A stretch of 64,000 nucleotides of DNA from Vibrio neptunius (lineage in GTDB: Bacteria > Pseudomonadota > Gammaproteobacteria > Enterobacterales > Vibrionaceae). Position numbers and translations under genes: made by a program. Location of the stretch: positions 2,852,001 through 2,916,000 of the forward strand of contig CP079859.1 of NCBI GenBank assembly GCA_019339365.1, given 5' to 3'. Positions within the stretch are counted from its first letter, which is position 1. Each line of letters begins with the position of its first letter. The notes under the pieces were generated by a model. The model searched no databases. It was given only the letters and a program-made list of their open reading frames with translations, and had not been told where the DNA came from. Shown piece after piece: positions 37,955 through 46,046 of this stretch.

Positions 37955-38260
37955 TCACACAAGTTGAATTACATATACAGCAGCGGTTGCAGCGAAAATA
38001 GCAGCTAACTTTAGCGAAAACAATATCAATTGCCTCTTGTATCCATAAGAAATCGCTTGCTCAAGTTCGTATAGTTCAATCTTTGTTCGCTTTTCTTGAT
38101 ATAAAAATATGCCATCAAGTATTCTTGAGGCCATTCCTAACTTCCACTGTTCATAAAGTTTCAGTCTTTCAGCAGAAGGGAAATCATCAATGTGGTTTCT
38201 GCTTCTGATTGAAGCCGCTATCTGGTCTACAGTTCGTCTCTTTTTCAAAAGCACCGGCAT
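37955..38260 (-). CDS. Small protein with C-terminal membrane helix
   Basis: A 101-aa protein with a soluble, charged N-terminal part and one hydrophobic helix at about 80-98 (LILFSLKLAAIFAATAAVYV). No domain recognised. Last gene of the helicase operon, 16 bp after the HAD-like gene. A tail-anchored effector is possible in a defence setting; this is inference. Confidence 0.55.
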   Translation of the reverse strand: MPVLLKKRRTVDQIAASIRSRNHIDDFPSAERLKLYEQWKLGMASRILDGIFLYQEKRTKIELYELEQAISYGYKRQLILFSLKLAAIFAATAAVYVIQLV

Positions 38261-38276
38261 TGCCCCAGTAAGTTAA

Positions 38277-38768
38277 TTAATAATCCGCTGATTTTAAGGC
38301 GCATATTTTAGAAATCAGCTCACTAGTAACGCCCTTTCCAGACTCTGATCGTAAGTAACGATCCGGATAATGTTGCAATAGCTCTTCAGAGCCGACATCA
38401 CCACAGACGTACCATTGGGCGTTCAGACTGTGAGCATGAGCTAACATCTGACGGACTGAATTGTTGTCGTCCATATGCGTTCTGAAGGGCAATTCTGTCT
38501 CAGGGGCTAATTCATCGCCAGTAAACACACCATGTTCAATAAGGTATGAACTATTGTAAAAAGTCCCCAACGGGTAAAGTAGTAGCCCCGCTTCTGACGT
38601 TGCATCTCTTAGATTGCCGATAGCTTGAAAATCCGGTTCCACCATTTCTAAAAGGGTCTTTGTTCTAGTATTAAACCATTCTTTATACTTGGCATGTACA
38701 CTTGCATTACGGTGAAAATATTCATCCGAATAGAACAAACTAAGCACGTCGAAATATAAAATCTTCAT
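38277..38768 (-). CDS. HAD-like protein, probably without full active site
   Basis: A 163-aa protein that starts KILYFDVLSLFYS, like HAD motif I but lacking the second Asp of DxD. Near the C terminus, AQWYVCGDVGSEELLQHYPDRY and GKGVTSELISKI resemble HAD motif IV and the end helix found in the HAD proteins associated with RNA-repair or defence cassettes. GAGG precedes the ATG at 6 nt. The HAD assignment is tentative. Confidence 0.5.
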   Translation of the reverse strand: MKILYFDVLSLFYSDEYFHRNASVHAKYKEWFNTRTKTLLEMVEPDFQAIGNLRDATSEAGLLLYPLGTFYNSSYLIEHGVFTGDELAPETELPFRTHMDDNNSVRQMLAHAHSLNAQWYVCGDVGSEELLQHYPDRYLRSESGKGVTSELISKICALKSADY

Positions 38769-38787
38769 AAAGATCCTCTAATTCACA

Positions 38788-39093
38788 TCAGGCATAGTTA
38801 AAGTGGTGCTTCATGAAAAAGTCCACGTGACATCCTCTTTCTAATGCTCTTTGCTCAATTTGCTTCCATAATACTGGTAAATAGGTTTTAAGCTCTTCCG
38901 CATCCGATTGGTGATATTCATCCTCACAATCTCCAGCAGCAGCTTTTAGCCACCCTGAAGGGGTCAAAATAGTGAGCCCCCGATGAAAATACTCAGGAAT
39001 CGACTCCCGAATGAATTCTTCGCTACCGCTAGCAACATAAATTGTGACACCTTCACCCGTCGCGTAATAATAGCTAACACCGATATAGAACAT
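38788..39093 (-). CDS. Unknown protein in helicase operon
   Basis: A 101-aa acidic protein (MFYIGVSYYYATGEGVTIYVAS..) with a strong AAGGAGTTGAT site before the ATG. No recognised domain, signal or membrane segment. It is 45 bp after the helicase and 19 bp before the HAD-like gene. Confidence 0.55.
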   Translation of the reverse strand: MFYIGVSYYYATGEGVTIYVASGSEEFIRESIPEYFHRGLTILTPSGWLKAAAGDCEDEYHQSDAEELKTYLPVLWKQIEQRALERGCHVDFFMKHHFNYA

Positions 39094-39138
39094 ATCAACT
39101 CCTTAAAAGTCTATTGCTTGATGAAACATCGTCTCTGA

Positions 39139-40514
39139 TTATAAAAATGCTGAGACTACACGCTCACGAAATTGTCCTAACCAGATTTCATCATAAATGT
39201 CATCAAAGCCCCGGCCTGAATTGGACTGTTTGGAGTGAGTTCCCCACTCTAACTGGCTGTAGCTCTTGATAGTTTTTGTTGGTTCAGATTCAACTTCTCC
39301 GCCTTGATTTGTTGCTTGTAGATGTGTGACATACTCATCTTTAACGATTTTGGCAAAGAGACATGTTTCAGGAATGTCATGCTCTATACGTTCCGCGTAT
39401 TCAATTAAATTCTGCTCGGCAAACGTATAAAGCCAGGCTTGTTGATTTGGACTTTCGTTGACTCGTAATATCCGACCAAGTACTTGTCTAAAGTAAAGTT
39501 CTGTTTTTACAGCGCTGATATGACAACACACTTGTAATCGGGGAATATCGGTACCTTCGCTTATCATGCCGACACTCACAATCCATTGGGTCGTTCCTGT
39601 TTGATAGGCCTTAATTTCAGATTGTGGATCATCATGATGGTAGGTTACTAATGTTGCTGACTGGCCAAATTTTTCGGTCAATATTTTTTGTACTTGTTTT
39701 GCATGCTTCACCGATGACGCAACAACGAGACCACCGGCATTAAAAGACTCTTTCCGGATTTCACTAAGTTTCTGACATCCCAAGCCGAGGATATACTCCA
39801 TTGCTTGAGTATTATGAATAACATCCTGATAAGACGTCTTTGATTGCTTAAGGAGTTCAAGAATAGAAGCAAATGATTTTTTCTCCGAACCTTCTGAAAT
39901 CGTTAAATGTTCATTATCAACCAAAACTAATTTCGGCTTACGGCAAACTTTGTCAGCTATAGCTTCAGCTAATCCATACTGGTAATCACAAAAAGCTTGC
40001 CTTCCGGGTCACTATATTCAGCTAAAACAATCGGAAATTTATCTGAGCGCCAAGGAGTTCCTGAAAGAGCCAAAGTATAGGTGGCAACACCTTGTATACG
40101 CGCTAATATCTGTTGTCCCCAAATGTTGGCTCTGTCTGGCTCATCGCCAGAACAGTGATGTATTTCATCAAATACGACAAGCAGCCGATATTTTTCAATG
40201 GTCCGCCAAAAGTCGTCGCCTAAATACTGAATTGACTGATAAGTAAGCGACTGACCAATTGAGCCTAGACTTCCGTTAAATGGACAATTTATGGTTATCG
40301 AGAACGTAGCCCTCATGCCATCAGCTACAGCGACTGAAGGTGAAAAGCAAAGAATGAGATCGATCATGCCTTTATCGAGTAGTGTCTTAGCCAGTGTAGC
40401 TGACATGATGCTTTTACCGGCTCCAGGTGTTGCCTGACAGAAGAAATGGTTAGAACCGGATTCGTACTTTTCCAACGCCTGAGCAACACATTCTGCTTGC
40501 CATTTCCTTAACAT
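39139..40514 (-). CDS. SF2 DEAD/DEAH-type helicase (frameshifted as sequenced)
   Basis: About 458 aa when the A run 39990-39994 (five; six expected) is corrected. Motif I is CQATPGAGKS, motif II FDEIHH, motif III ALSGTPWRSD; after the break the second RecA-like domain has VVASSVKHAKQVQ, SEGTDIPRLQVCCH (V) and RQVLGRILR (VI). The start at 40514 follows the preceding stop by 1 nt with GAGAGAG as ribosome site; an ATG at 40529 is the alternative. DNA or RNA unwinding is expected. It is similar in kind to helicases carried by integrative elements; partner proteins are unknown. Confidence 0.8.
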
Positions 40515-40515
40515 A

Positions 40516-41004
40516 CTATGCTCTCTCATGTGACAACGAATTCAACATATTCGTAATTGCATTAATATTGCCCATAAATAAAGCTGCTTTTTCGTTAGCA
40601 GCAACGTTCAGACGCTCAAGAAGCTGAAATTGCTCGGGATATTGTTCTTTTAACGCTTTGTACTTATCTATCTCACCCAAAGTAACTTCCAGTTCTCCCT
40701 TTAATCTGTTGCGCTCAACCGTTAATTCAGAGTAATAGTTACTATCTTGATTTGTAACCGATACTCTTGGGCGACTCTTTCTTACACGTGATTTAGGTTT
40801 CCGAGGCTCAAAAGAGAGTGAGTTAAACTCGTCCGTTTTGAAGTATCGTTTTTCTCTACCAGAACCTTCACAGCGCAACCATCCGCTTTCAATACACTTT
40901 AATAATTGTCGATAAACAATCTTTCGAAGCTCATTGATATCTTTAGGGCTTTCGGAGAACAAGCGAGCGACATCTCGGGCCTCGATAACGGAAAACCCAT
41001 CCAT
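40516..41004 (-). CDS. Winged-helix and coiled-coil partner of the helicase
   Basis: A 162-aa protein. Residues 1-55 look like a winged helix (SVIEARDVARLFSES..NELRKIVYRQLLKCIESGWLRCEG..KRYFKTDEF), followed by a basic linker (RKPKSRVRKSRPR, about 68-80) and a coiled coil at about 95-135. First gene of the leftward helicase operon, divergent from the XRE regulator. Probably binds DNA and recruits the helicase, which is inference. Confidence 0.6.
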   Translation of the reverse strand: MDGFSVIEARDVARLFSESPKDINELRKIVYRQLLKCIESGWLRCEGSGREKRYFKTDEFNSLSFEPRKPKSRVRKSRPRVSVTNQDSNYYSELTVERNRLKGELEVTLGEIDKYKALKEQYPEQFQLLERLNVAANEKAALFMGNINAITNMLNSLSHERA

Positions 41005-41084
41005 CTTTTTTTTCTATCAATAACTTATAAATATACACGTTTATCTTTTGAGAACGTTTCACATACAACTCCAAAACACCAAAA

Positions 41085-41101
41085 ACTTAGGATTGCTAAG
41101 T
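41085..41101. promoter_or_regulatory. Putative XRE operator 1
   Basis: ACTTAG-N5-CTAAGT, a perfect inverted repeat in the divergent intergenic region. Same arms and spacing as operator 2. Confidence 0.75.
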
Positions 41102-41117
41102 ATACAAAAATAAGTAA

Positions 41118-41136
41118 AACTTAGACAATCTAAGTT
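41118..41136. promoter_or_regulatory. Putative XRE operator 2
   Basis: AACTTAG-N5-CTAAGTT, a perfect inverted repeat centred 34 bp (about three helical turns) from operator 1. It lies 30 bp upstream of the regulator start. Confidence 0.75.
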
Positions 41137-41166
41137 ATCGAAGGATTTAAGAGAAATGAATCGTCT

Positions 41167-41484
41167 GTGGAAGACAACCCGATACCTATGCGGCTTAAAC
41201 AAGCTCGCAAACATGCCAAAATTACCCAGAAAAACTTGGGGATAATGATCGGTATGGATGAAAGCTCTGCAAGTGGCCGAATGAACCATTACGAAAAAGG
41301 GCGACATACGCCGGATATCAGCACATTAAGAAAAATGGCTGATGCTCTTGGCGTGCCGTTAAATTACTTTTTTTGTGAGGATGAGGCGTCTGCTGAGTTA
41401 GCGACGGCAATCTCGAGATTATCTGAAGATAAAAGAAATCAAGTGCTTAACTTTGTAAAATCACTCGAAGAAAGTGACGAGTAA
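41167..41484 (+). CDS. XRE family transcriptional repressor
   Basis: A 105-aa protein with a Cro/CI-type helix-turn-helix at about 8-62 (RLKQARKHAKITQKNLGIMIGMDESSASGRMNHYEKGRHTPDISTLRKMADALGV) and a short C-terminal helical tail. The GTG start at 41167 gives MEDNPIPMRLKQAR, the usual opening of this subfamily; an in-frame ATG at 41188 is the alternative. It is divergent from the helicase operon, with two matched operators between them, so it probably represses both directions. Confidence 0.85.
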   Translation: MEDNPIPMRLKQARKHAKITQKNLGIMIGMDESSASGRMNHYEKGRHTPDISTLRKMADALGVPLNYFFCEDEASAELATAISRLSEDKRNQVLNFVKSLEESDE

Positions 41485-41655
41485 AGCAGAGATTCAAGCC
41501 CTTTCGTGTATTGACCCCGACAAATACTATAACGCTCCTCAAAGTCTAAAATGCAGTACATACAATTTTTCGCATCCAAGGGTTGGGGAAATTATTAGCC
41601 GCCAGAGAAAATGGGCTAGTTTGAACCGATACCACTCTGACTAAAGTTAATTTAC

Positions 41656-43284
41656 TTATATTCGTGGTGGTAGGGATTGTGAAACGAATTGGTAGATTAA
41701 CCCTACCTTGGGGTCTTCCCCTTCTCTTAAACGCATAATCATAAGATCGCGCTCTAGTTCTTCGATATCAAAGCTAATTTTGTCTAAATTATTACCCCGA
41801 ATATAGTCCAACACCTTCTTTAGATTCGGATTCGGCTGCATAGATTTAATTACTGACAGTGTCGTTGGTGGCATGTGACTGAGCACTGCGTTTTTCACCC
41901 CTCCAGAGCTACGTAATTTGGCGATAGCATACTCACTTCGTTTTCGAAGGTAGAAAGAATACAATTCAGGCACGCTTGCAAAATCAGGGGAGCCTATCTT
42001 CAAAATCTCTTCAACTGTCTGAGGATTCTGTTCCGCAAGCTTTTTGATTGCAGCAGGAATAGACGTGTCGCGTTTCCCGCTTTTGGTACCATCGCTTTCT
42101 ATCTTTAGCTGGTTAAGTGCATCTTCAGCAAGAGCATTTGCAACGGCTTCAATACATAGATCCATGTCTTTACATGCAATTGGGGCCATTCCCTCGGACA
42201 CCCACTCACCATGAACCTTTTGTAGTGAGTTCGGCAATGGTATCCTCATACACAGAGCAGCCACCAGTTTGTACTGTTGTGCTGTGGCAACAATTTGAAT
42301 ACCCGATGACTCCTTTTCATTTGCTTCCAACTTAGCAAAGGAGTTCGGAGAGAACGGACCAGAAACCTTGTCTTGCAAGTAACTATTCAACGCAGAGAAA
42401 TGTGTGATTGATGCAATCTGGTTGTACTTCAAAATCTTAAGGCTTGGGGGATCGGTGTCGTTTGTACGATGTGTCAGGAACGGAGCTACCCATTCAGAGT
42501 TAGCGTGCTTAGTTAGCTGTTCAATACACACATCGAGACATTTTATTAATCTGCGTATTTTATCTGGTTGATGGAACAATATGTTTGAATAGAGCTCTGA
42601 GAGGTACCCACAGAACTCTTCACTAAAGGCAAAATCTTTTCGCGGGTAATACACTCGGAGGTCTGTTGACCAGACATCATTCTCGACCACCAGCTGACGA
42701 ATGTAGCTAGGGCTCGCTTTGTGTAGATAGGCAAGCAAATAAACACATCTCAACATATCGTTGTGATGAGGCTTATCTGTATCAGTCTCTTTTCTGATTT
42801 TCAGGTACTTTTTTTTCCATCCTTGGCTATCTTTGGCAATACCAAGGATCGGGTTAAGATATCTATTCAGTGCGGACTCATTGAAGTTCTTCCAAAAACC
42901 TCTTTCTGACTCCAGATCATCAAGACATTTTAGTTCATCCAATAAACCAGAAAAGTTTAGCGATACACTAGGAACTGAGGACTTCAAGAAATCATAGTCA
43001 GAAAGTTGCTCAAAAAACTCAGGGGGTTGAGTACTTAGATAAGCCTCATACGGAAGAAGGTAACGCTCTCCATTATCAATCGATTTGTAGTTCCCAGCAT
43101 GTCTCCTACGAAGAGAGTCGTTGTTCGTAATTTCTTGCTTTTCCTTGTTTGATTTTTTCACACGACCCCTCTTATTAATTTTTTCGGCTTTTTTTAAAGC
43201 AACTAGATAGTAATCTTTCCTACGTCGATTTGAGAGCGCATAGAGGCGTTTTCGAATAGGCAATTTACTGAAATCATACAACAA
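41656..43284 (-). CDS. Large unknown island protein
   Basis: A 542-aa protein with a very basic N terminus (residues 5-55, rich in R and K) and an otherwise helical, soluble composition. No motif for nuclease, helicase, NTPase or membrane insertion was found by eye. Only TTG codons (43284 or 43281) are available as starts, with no good ribosome site. It is divergent from the 114-aa gene with only 17 bp between the start codons. As cargo in a defence-rich island it is a candidate for a new defence or mobility factor; the function is unknown. Confidence 0.6.
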   Translation of the reverse strand: MLYDFSKLPIRKRLYALSNRRRKDYYLVALKKAEKINKRGRVKKSNKEKQEITNNDSLRRRHAGNYKSIDNGERYLLPYEAYLSTQPPEFFEQLSDYDFLKSSVPSVSLNFSGLLDELKCLDDLESERGFWKNFNESALNRYLNPILGIAKDSQGWKKKYLKIRKETDTDKPHHNDMLRCVYLLAYLHKASPSYIRQLVVENDVWSTDLRVYYPRKDFAFSEEFCGYLSELYSNILFHQPDKIRRLIKCLDVCIEQLTKHANSEWVAPFLTHRTNDTDPPSLKILKYNQIASITHFSALNSYLQDKVSGPFSPNSFAKLEANEKESSGIQIVATAQQYKLVAALCMRIPLPNSLQKVHGEWVSEGMAPIACKDMDLCIEAVANALAEDALNQLKIESDGTKSGKRDTSIPAAIKKLAEQNPQTVEEILKIGSPDFASVPELYSFYLRKRSEYAIAKLRSSGGVKNAVLSHMPPTTLSVIKSMQPNPNLKKVLDYIRGNNLDKISFDIEELERDLMIMRLREGEDPKVGLIYQFVSQSLPPRI

Positions 43285-43301
43285 AACAAGGAAACTGTTC
43301 T

Positions 43302-43646
43302 ATGGCTAGTGAAAAAAGCAAAGTTAACAACGCTATCGAAAAAGCTGCCGATACTGTAACAGATAGTATCGAAGCGGTTATGCCAGCTACAACTAAAGCT
43401 GGTGCCGTTGTTAACCGTGTAGCGACGATGGACAAAGCGGGAGTAGATCATGAAGTGATTGCCCTTCAGATGACAAAAAACTCTGCGCGAGGAAATACGT
43501 ACAAAAAAGAGGAAATTCCAACGTTGGTGAAACTCTATGAAGACTGCAAAACCCGCGTACCTTTGAGCGCGAAGTCGGCTAGGGCGATCGTTAAAGATCA
43601 GAAAAAAAACTGTTCTCAGAAAAAAAGAGAAGAACTTAATCGGTAA
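43302..43646 (+). CDS. Unknown small basic protein
   Basis: A 114-aa protein with AAGGAA before the ATG. The N-terminal 45 residues are an alanine-rich helix; residues about 46-90 (AGVDHEVIALQMTKNSARGNTYKKEEIPTLVKLYED) look like a helix-turn-helix; the tail is strongly basic. Last complete gene before the right island end, followed by a strong terminator. Could be a DNA-binding accessory or excision factor; this is inference. Confidence 0.6.
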   Translation: MASEKSKVNNAIEKAADTVTDSIEAVMPATTKAGAVVNRVATMDKAGVDHEVIALQMTKNSARGNTYKKEEIPTLVKLYEDCKTRVPLSAKSARAIVKDQKKNCSQKKREELNR

Positions 43647-43726
43647 CGCCTCAGTATCATCCACTTTGTGAGATGCTCTTCAAAAAGCGGAACAAGTTGA
43701 GTGAAATCAATGCTAACTGCAAGATC

Positions 43727-43753
43727 AATAAAAGGCGCATAGCGCCTTTTATT
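43727..43753 (+). terminator. Strong rho-independent terminator
   Basis: A 12-bp perfect stem (AATAAAAGGCGC / GCGCCTTTTATT) with a 3-nt loop, about 80 bp after the 114-aa gene. Symmetric A/T flanks make it functional on both strands. Confidence 0.8.
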
Positions 43754-43903
43754 ATTCATTGTCCAACGCTCGTGTTGAGCCATGAGCACTGCCCGGCCTG
43801 AACAAACAGAAACTATCTGCCGAATGCATCAATATTGATATAAATACTCTACTACACCTTTTATATTTTTGGATATATGTATTCTATTTAACATGAGGAA
43901 ACG

Positions 43904-43973
43904 ACAAATGTTGCAAACCACATTAGAATACAGAAATGGTGCAACATTTGTGTGCGAGAATACAAATGTTGCA
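43904..43973. repeat. Three copies of ACAAATGTTGCA near the right island end
   Basis: Exact 12-bp copies at 43904-43915 (+), 43940-43951 (inverted) and 43962-43973 (+). No fourth copy was noticed elsewhere in the island by eye. The array is about 105 bp inside the right end and looks like a protein-binding cluster (recombinase arm sites, excision factor or regulator). Confidence 0.65.
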
Positions 43974-44077
43974 TAGGTAGCTTTATGTCGAGGTTTGGTT
44001 TATCGAATATGGTTCTAACTCATTATTTAACCAGTATTCTTCACTCATTCACTAGCTTAGTCCATCAGGTGCTTAAG

Positions 44078-44087
44078 CGAACTAATC
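44078..44087 (-). repeat. Right terminal inverted repeat of the island
   Basis: CGAACTAATC, the exact reverse complement of the left copy at 15558-15567, followed by AGGAT and then yfbR codon 83. Confidence 0.75.
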
Positions 44088-44090
44088 AGG

Positions 44091-44447
44091 ATCTCCCCAC
44101 TCCCGTCAAGTATTACAACCCAGAGATAGCAAAAAGAGTATAAGAAGATAGAATCCGCAGCGGAAAAGAAACTGCTATCAATGCTTCCTGAAGAATTTCA
44201 GGAAGATTTTGCACCTTATCTCGTCTCTCAAGCTGCGTACCCAGAGGACGAAGCGATCGTCAAACAAGCCGATACTATTTGCGCCTACCTCAAATGCTTG
44301 GAAGAGCTCAGCGCAGGTAACCATGAATATGCACTAGCCAAAAAGCGTCTTGATGTCACTTTGCAAGAGAGGCGAACCCCTGAAATGAACTACTTTCTTA
44401 CCACATTTGCCCCGAGCTTCGAATTATCTCTCGACGAGATTAGTTAG
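44091..44447 (+). pseudogene. yfbR: yfbR 3' fragment, right of the island
   Basis: Continues the host YfbR from [14 protein letters not shown] to the natural end LSLDEIS with the last metal-binding region [17 protein letters not shown] intact. The frame breaks once at the A run 44131-44135 (five; four expected), after which [25 protein letters not shown] is restored. No start codon or ribosome site is available, so it is a remnant. Confidence 0.9.
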
Positions 44448-44699
44448 CTTTATTTCTTAAGTAATCGTAGTTTTACCAAGAACTTAGAGGGAAAAATCAA
44501 TACTATAATCGCAGAAAAGACAAATATGCTTGAAAGCTGGAACACACAAACTAGCGCAAGAGTGGTTGAAAACACTACCTTATTTGGCTTTGCTCTCAGC
44601 GTCGTACTCAAGCACAATAAAGCTATGCATCTCTAGCAAGGTGTTAGGCACCGTCGCTAAAGCGCTCTATTATTCATGCAGTTAAAGGCCAAAATTCAT

Positions 44700-46016
44700 A
44701 TGAGTTCAAACAGTAAACTGTTATGGGAACAACGTCACGATGATGAACATAAGATTCGTCGTGATGATCACCGTAGTCCTTATCAACGTGACCGAGCGAG
44801 AATTCTTCACTCCGCCGCGTTTCGACGTTTGCAGGCAAAAACTCAGGTTCACGGCAACAGTTTTGACGATTTTCACCGCACTCGGCTGACCCACTCTCTC
44901 GAAGCGGCCCAGCTAGGGACAGGGATCGTCGCGCAGATAAAGAAGAAACAGGCAGAATTTCGCGACCTTTTGCCTAGCGATAGCTTAATCGATTCGCTTT
45001 GCTTGGCTCATGATATTGGCCATCCACCCTATGGACATGGTGGTGAAGTCGCCCTTAATTACATGATGCGTGAGCATGGCGGATTTGAGGGAAACGCACA
45101 GACATTTCGCATCGTGACCAAGCTTGAGCCATATACCGAGCATTTTGGTATGAACCTGGCGCGACGAACTTTGCTTGGCCTGATCAAATACCCAGCGCTA
45201 ATCAGTAAAACATGTGCTGATGTCACTCCAGACAGTGTCTCTCACCAGCGGAAGCTTAAAGCAAAAGAGTGGGCACCGGCCAAAGGTTTATATGACTGTG
45301 ACCAGCCACTATTTGACTGGGTACTTGAGCCGCTCAGTGAGTCAGATAAACAGCTTTTCAGCCAGATGCGCGATGAACAATTAACAGAACGTCAGCATAA
45401 AAAGACCCGCTTTAAATCCATCGACTGTTCTATCATGGAACTGGCTGATGATATTGCTTATGGAGTGCATGATCTCGAAGATGCGGTGGTGCTTGGCATG
45501 GTGACAAGGCATCAGTGGATAGAAGGTGCGGCAAGTTTGCTTTCAGAATGTGGTGAACCTTGGTTTGAAGCCCATATCGACTCCATTACAGATATGCTTT
45601 TTTCAGGGACTCACCATCAGCGTAAAGACGCTATTGGTGGTATGGTGAACGCTTTGCTCACCAGTATTTCTGTTAAGCCCGTTGATGCACCTTTCGAAAG
45701 TCAACTGCTGGCGTTTAATGCTTATTTGGAGCCGGAAATGGCCCAGGCGCTGGAAGTCCTTAAGCGCTTTGTCAGTGAGTATGTGATTCAGGTACCTCAT
45801 GTTCAAGTTGTCGAGTACAAGGGACAACAGATCATTATGGATATCTTCGAAGCATTTAGCGCTGATCCTGAAAGATTACTGCCCACTCCAATTCGTCATG
45901 AATGGCAGCAGGCGACATGTGAGAGTGAAGGCTATCGTGTGATTGCAGATTATATTTCTTCAATGACTGACGGCCATGCTCAGCGGCTGCACCAGCAGCT
46001 GTTCTCATCTCATTAA
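44700..46016 (+). CDS. dgt: Deoxyguanosinetriphosphate triphosphohydrolase-like protein
   Basis: About 438 aa, HD-domain dNTP triphosphohydrolase of the dGTPase type. Metal and catalytic motifs: HRTRLTHSLEAAQLG (first His), LAHDIGHPPYGHGGE (HD pair and following His), and MELADDIAYGVHDLED (last Asp). Converts dNTP to deoxynucleoside and triphosphate; related enzymes can limit phage growth. The start at 44700 opens MSSNSKLLWEQRHDDEHK; an ATG at 44676 would add eight residues. The 252 bp between the yfbR remnant and this gene hold nothing clear. Confidence 0.88.
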   Translation: MSSNSKLLWEQRHDDEHKIRRDDHRSPYQRDRARILHSAAFRRLQAKTQVHGNSFDDFHRTRLTHSLEAAQLGTGIVAQIKKKQAEFRDLLPSDSLIDSLCLAHDIGHPPYGHGGEVALNYMMREHGGFEGNAQTFRIVTKLEPYTEHFGMNLARRTLLGLIKYPALISKTCADVTPDSVSHQRKLKAKEWAPAKGLYDCDQPLFDWVLEPLSESDKQLFSQMRDEQLTERQHKKTRFKSIDCSIMELADDIAYGVHDLEDAVVLGMVTRHQWIEGAASLLSECGEPWFEAHIDSITDMLFSGTHHQRKDAIGGMVNALLTSISVKPVDAPFESQLLAFNAYLEPEMAQALEVLKRFVSEYVIQVPHVQVVEYKGQQIIMDIFEAFSADPERLLPTPIRHEWQQATCESEGYRVIADYISSMTDGHAQRLHQQLFSSH

Positions 46017-46020
46017 CAGA

Positions 46021-46046
46021 AAGCGGAGCTTATGCTCCGCTTGCTT
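46021..46046. terminator. Bidirectional terminator between dgt and add
   Basis: A 9-bp stem (AAGCGGAGC / GCTCCGCTT) with a TTAT loop, in the gap between the two convergent stops. Confidence 0.65.

Larger units (their letters stand above)
43647..44077. other. Non-coding right end of the island
   Basis: A 431-bp stretch with no credible gene. It holds a terminator (43727-43753), an AT-rich tract and three copies of a 12-bp motif (43904-43973), then runs into the terminal repeat. A short open frame at 43952-44143 crosses the junction and is probably chance. Confidence 0.6.
15561..44092. mobile_element. 28.5-kb tyrosine-recombinase genomic island inserted in yfbR (GMT-like)
   Basis: Limits are defined by the split host gene: codon 82 of yfbR at 15560 and its continuation at 44093. 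The ends share inverted GATTAGTTCG copies and a short GGAT direct match. Joining the flanks rebuilds TGGGGA-TC-TCCCCA, a perfect 6-bp inverted repeat, as the target. The left part holds three tyrosine recombinases plus a DNA-binding protein; the rest is restriction, nuclease and helicase cargo. A yfbR homologue at the left end may replace the broken host gene. The gene order recombinase / coiled-coil protein / integrase matches the described gamma-mobile-trio elements; that identification is from memory. Confidence 0.9.

Noticed and set aside
15561..44092. Prophage or conjugative element
   Set aside because: No capsid, terminase, tail, relaxase, coupling protein or type IV secretion genes were found; only recombinases and cargo.
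43952..44143. 63-codon frame crossing the right island junction
   Set aside because: It begins in the repeat-rich end and runs into yfbR in a frame that only reads YfbR after the junction; no ribosome site; explained by the island boundary.
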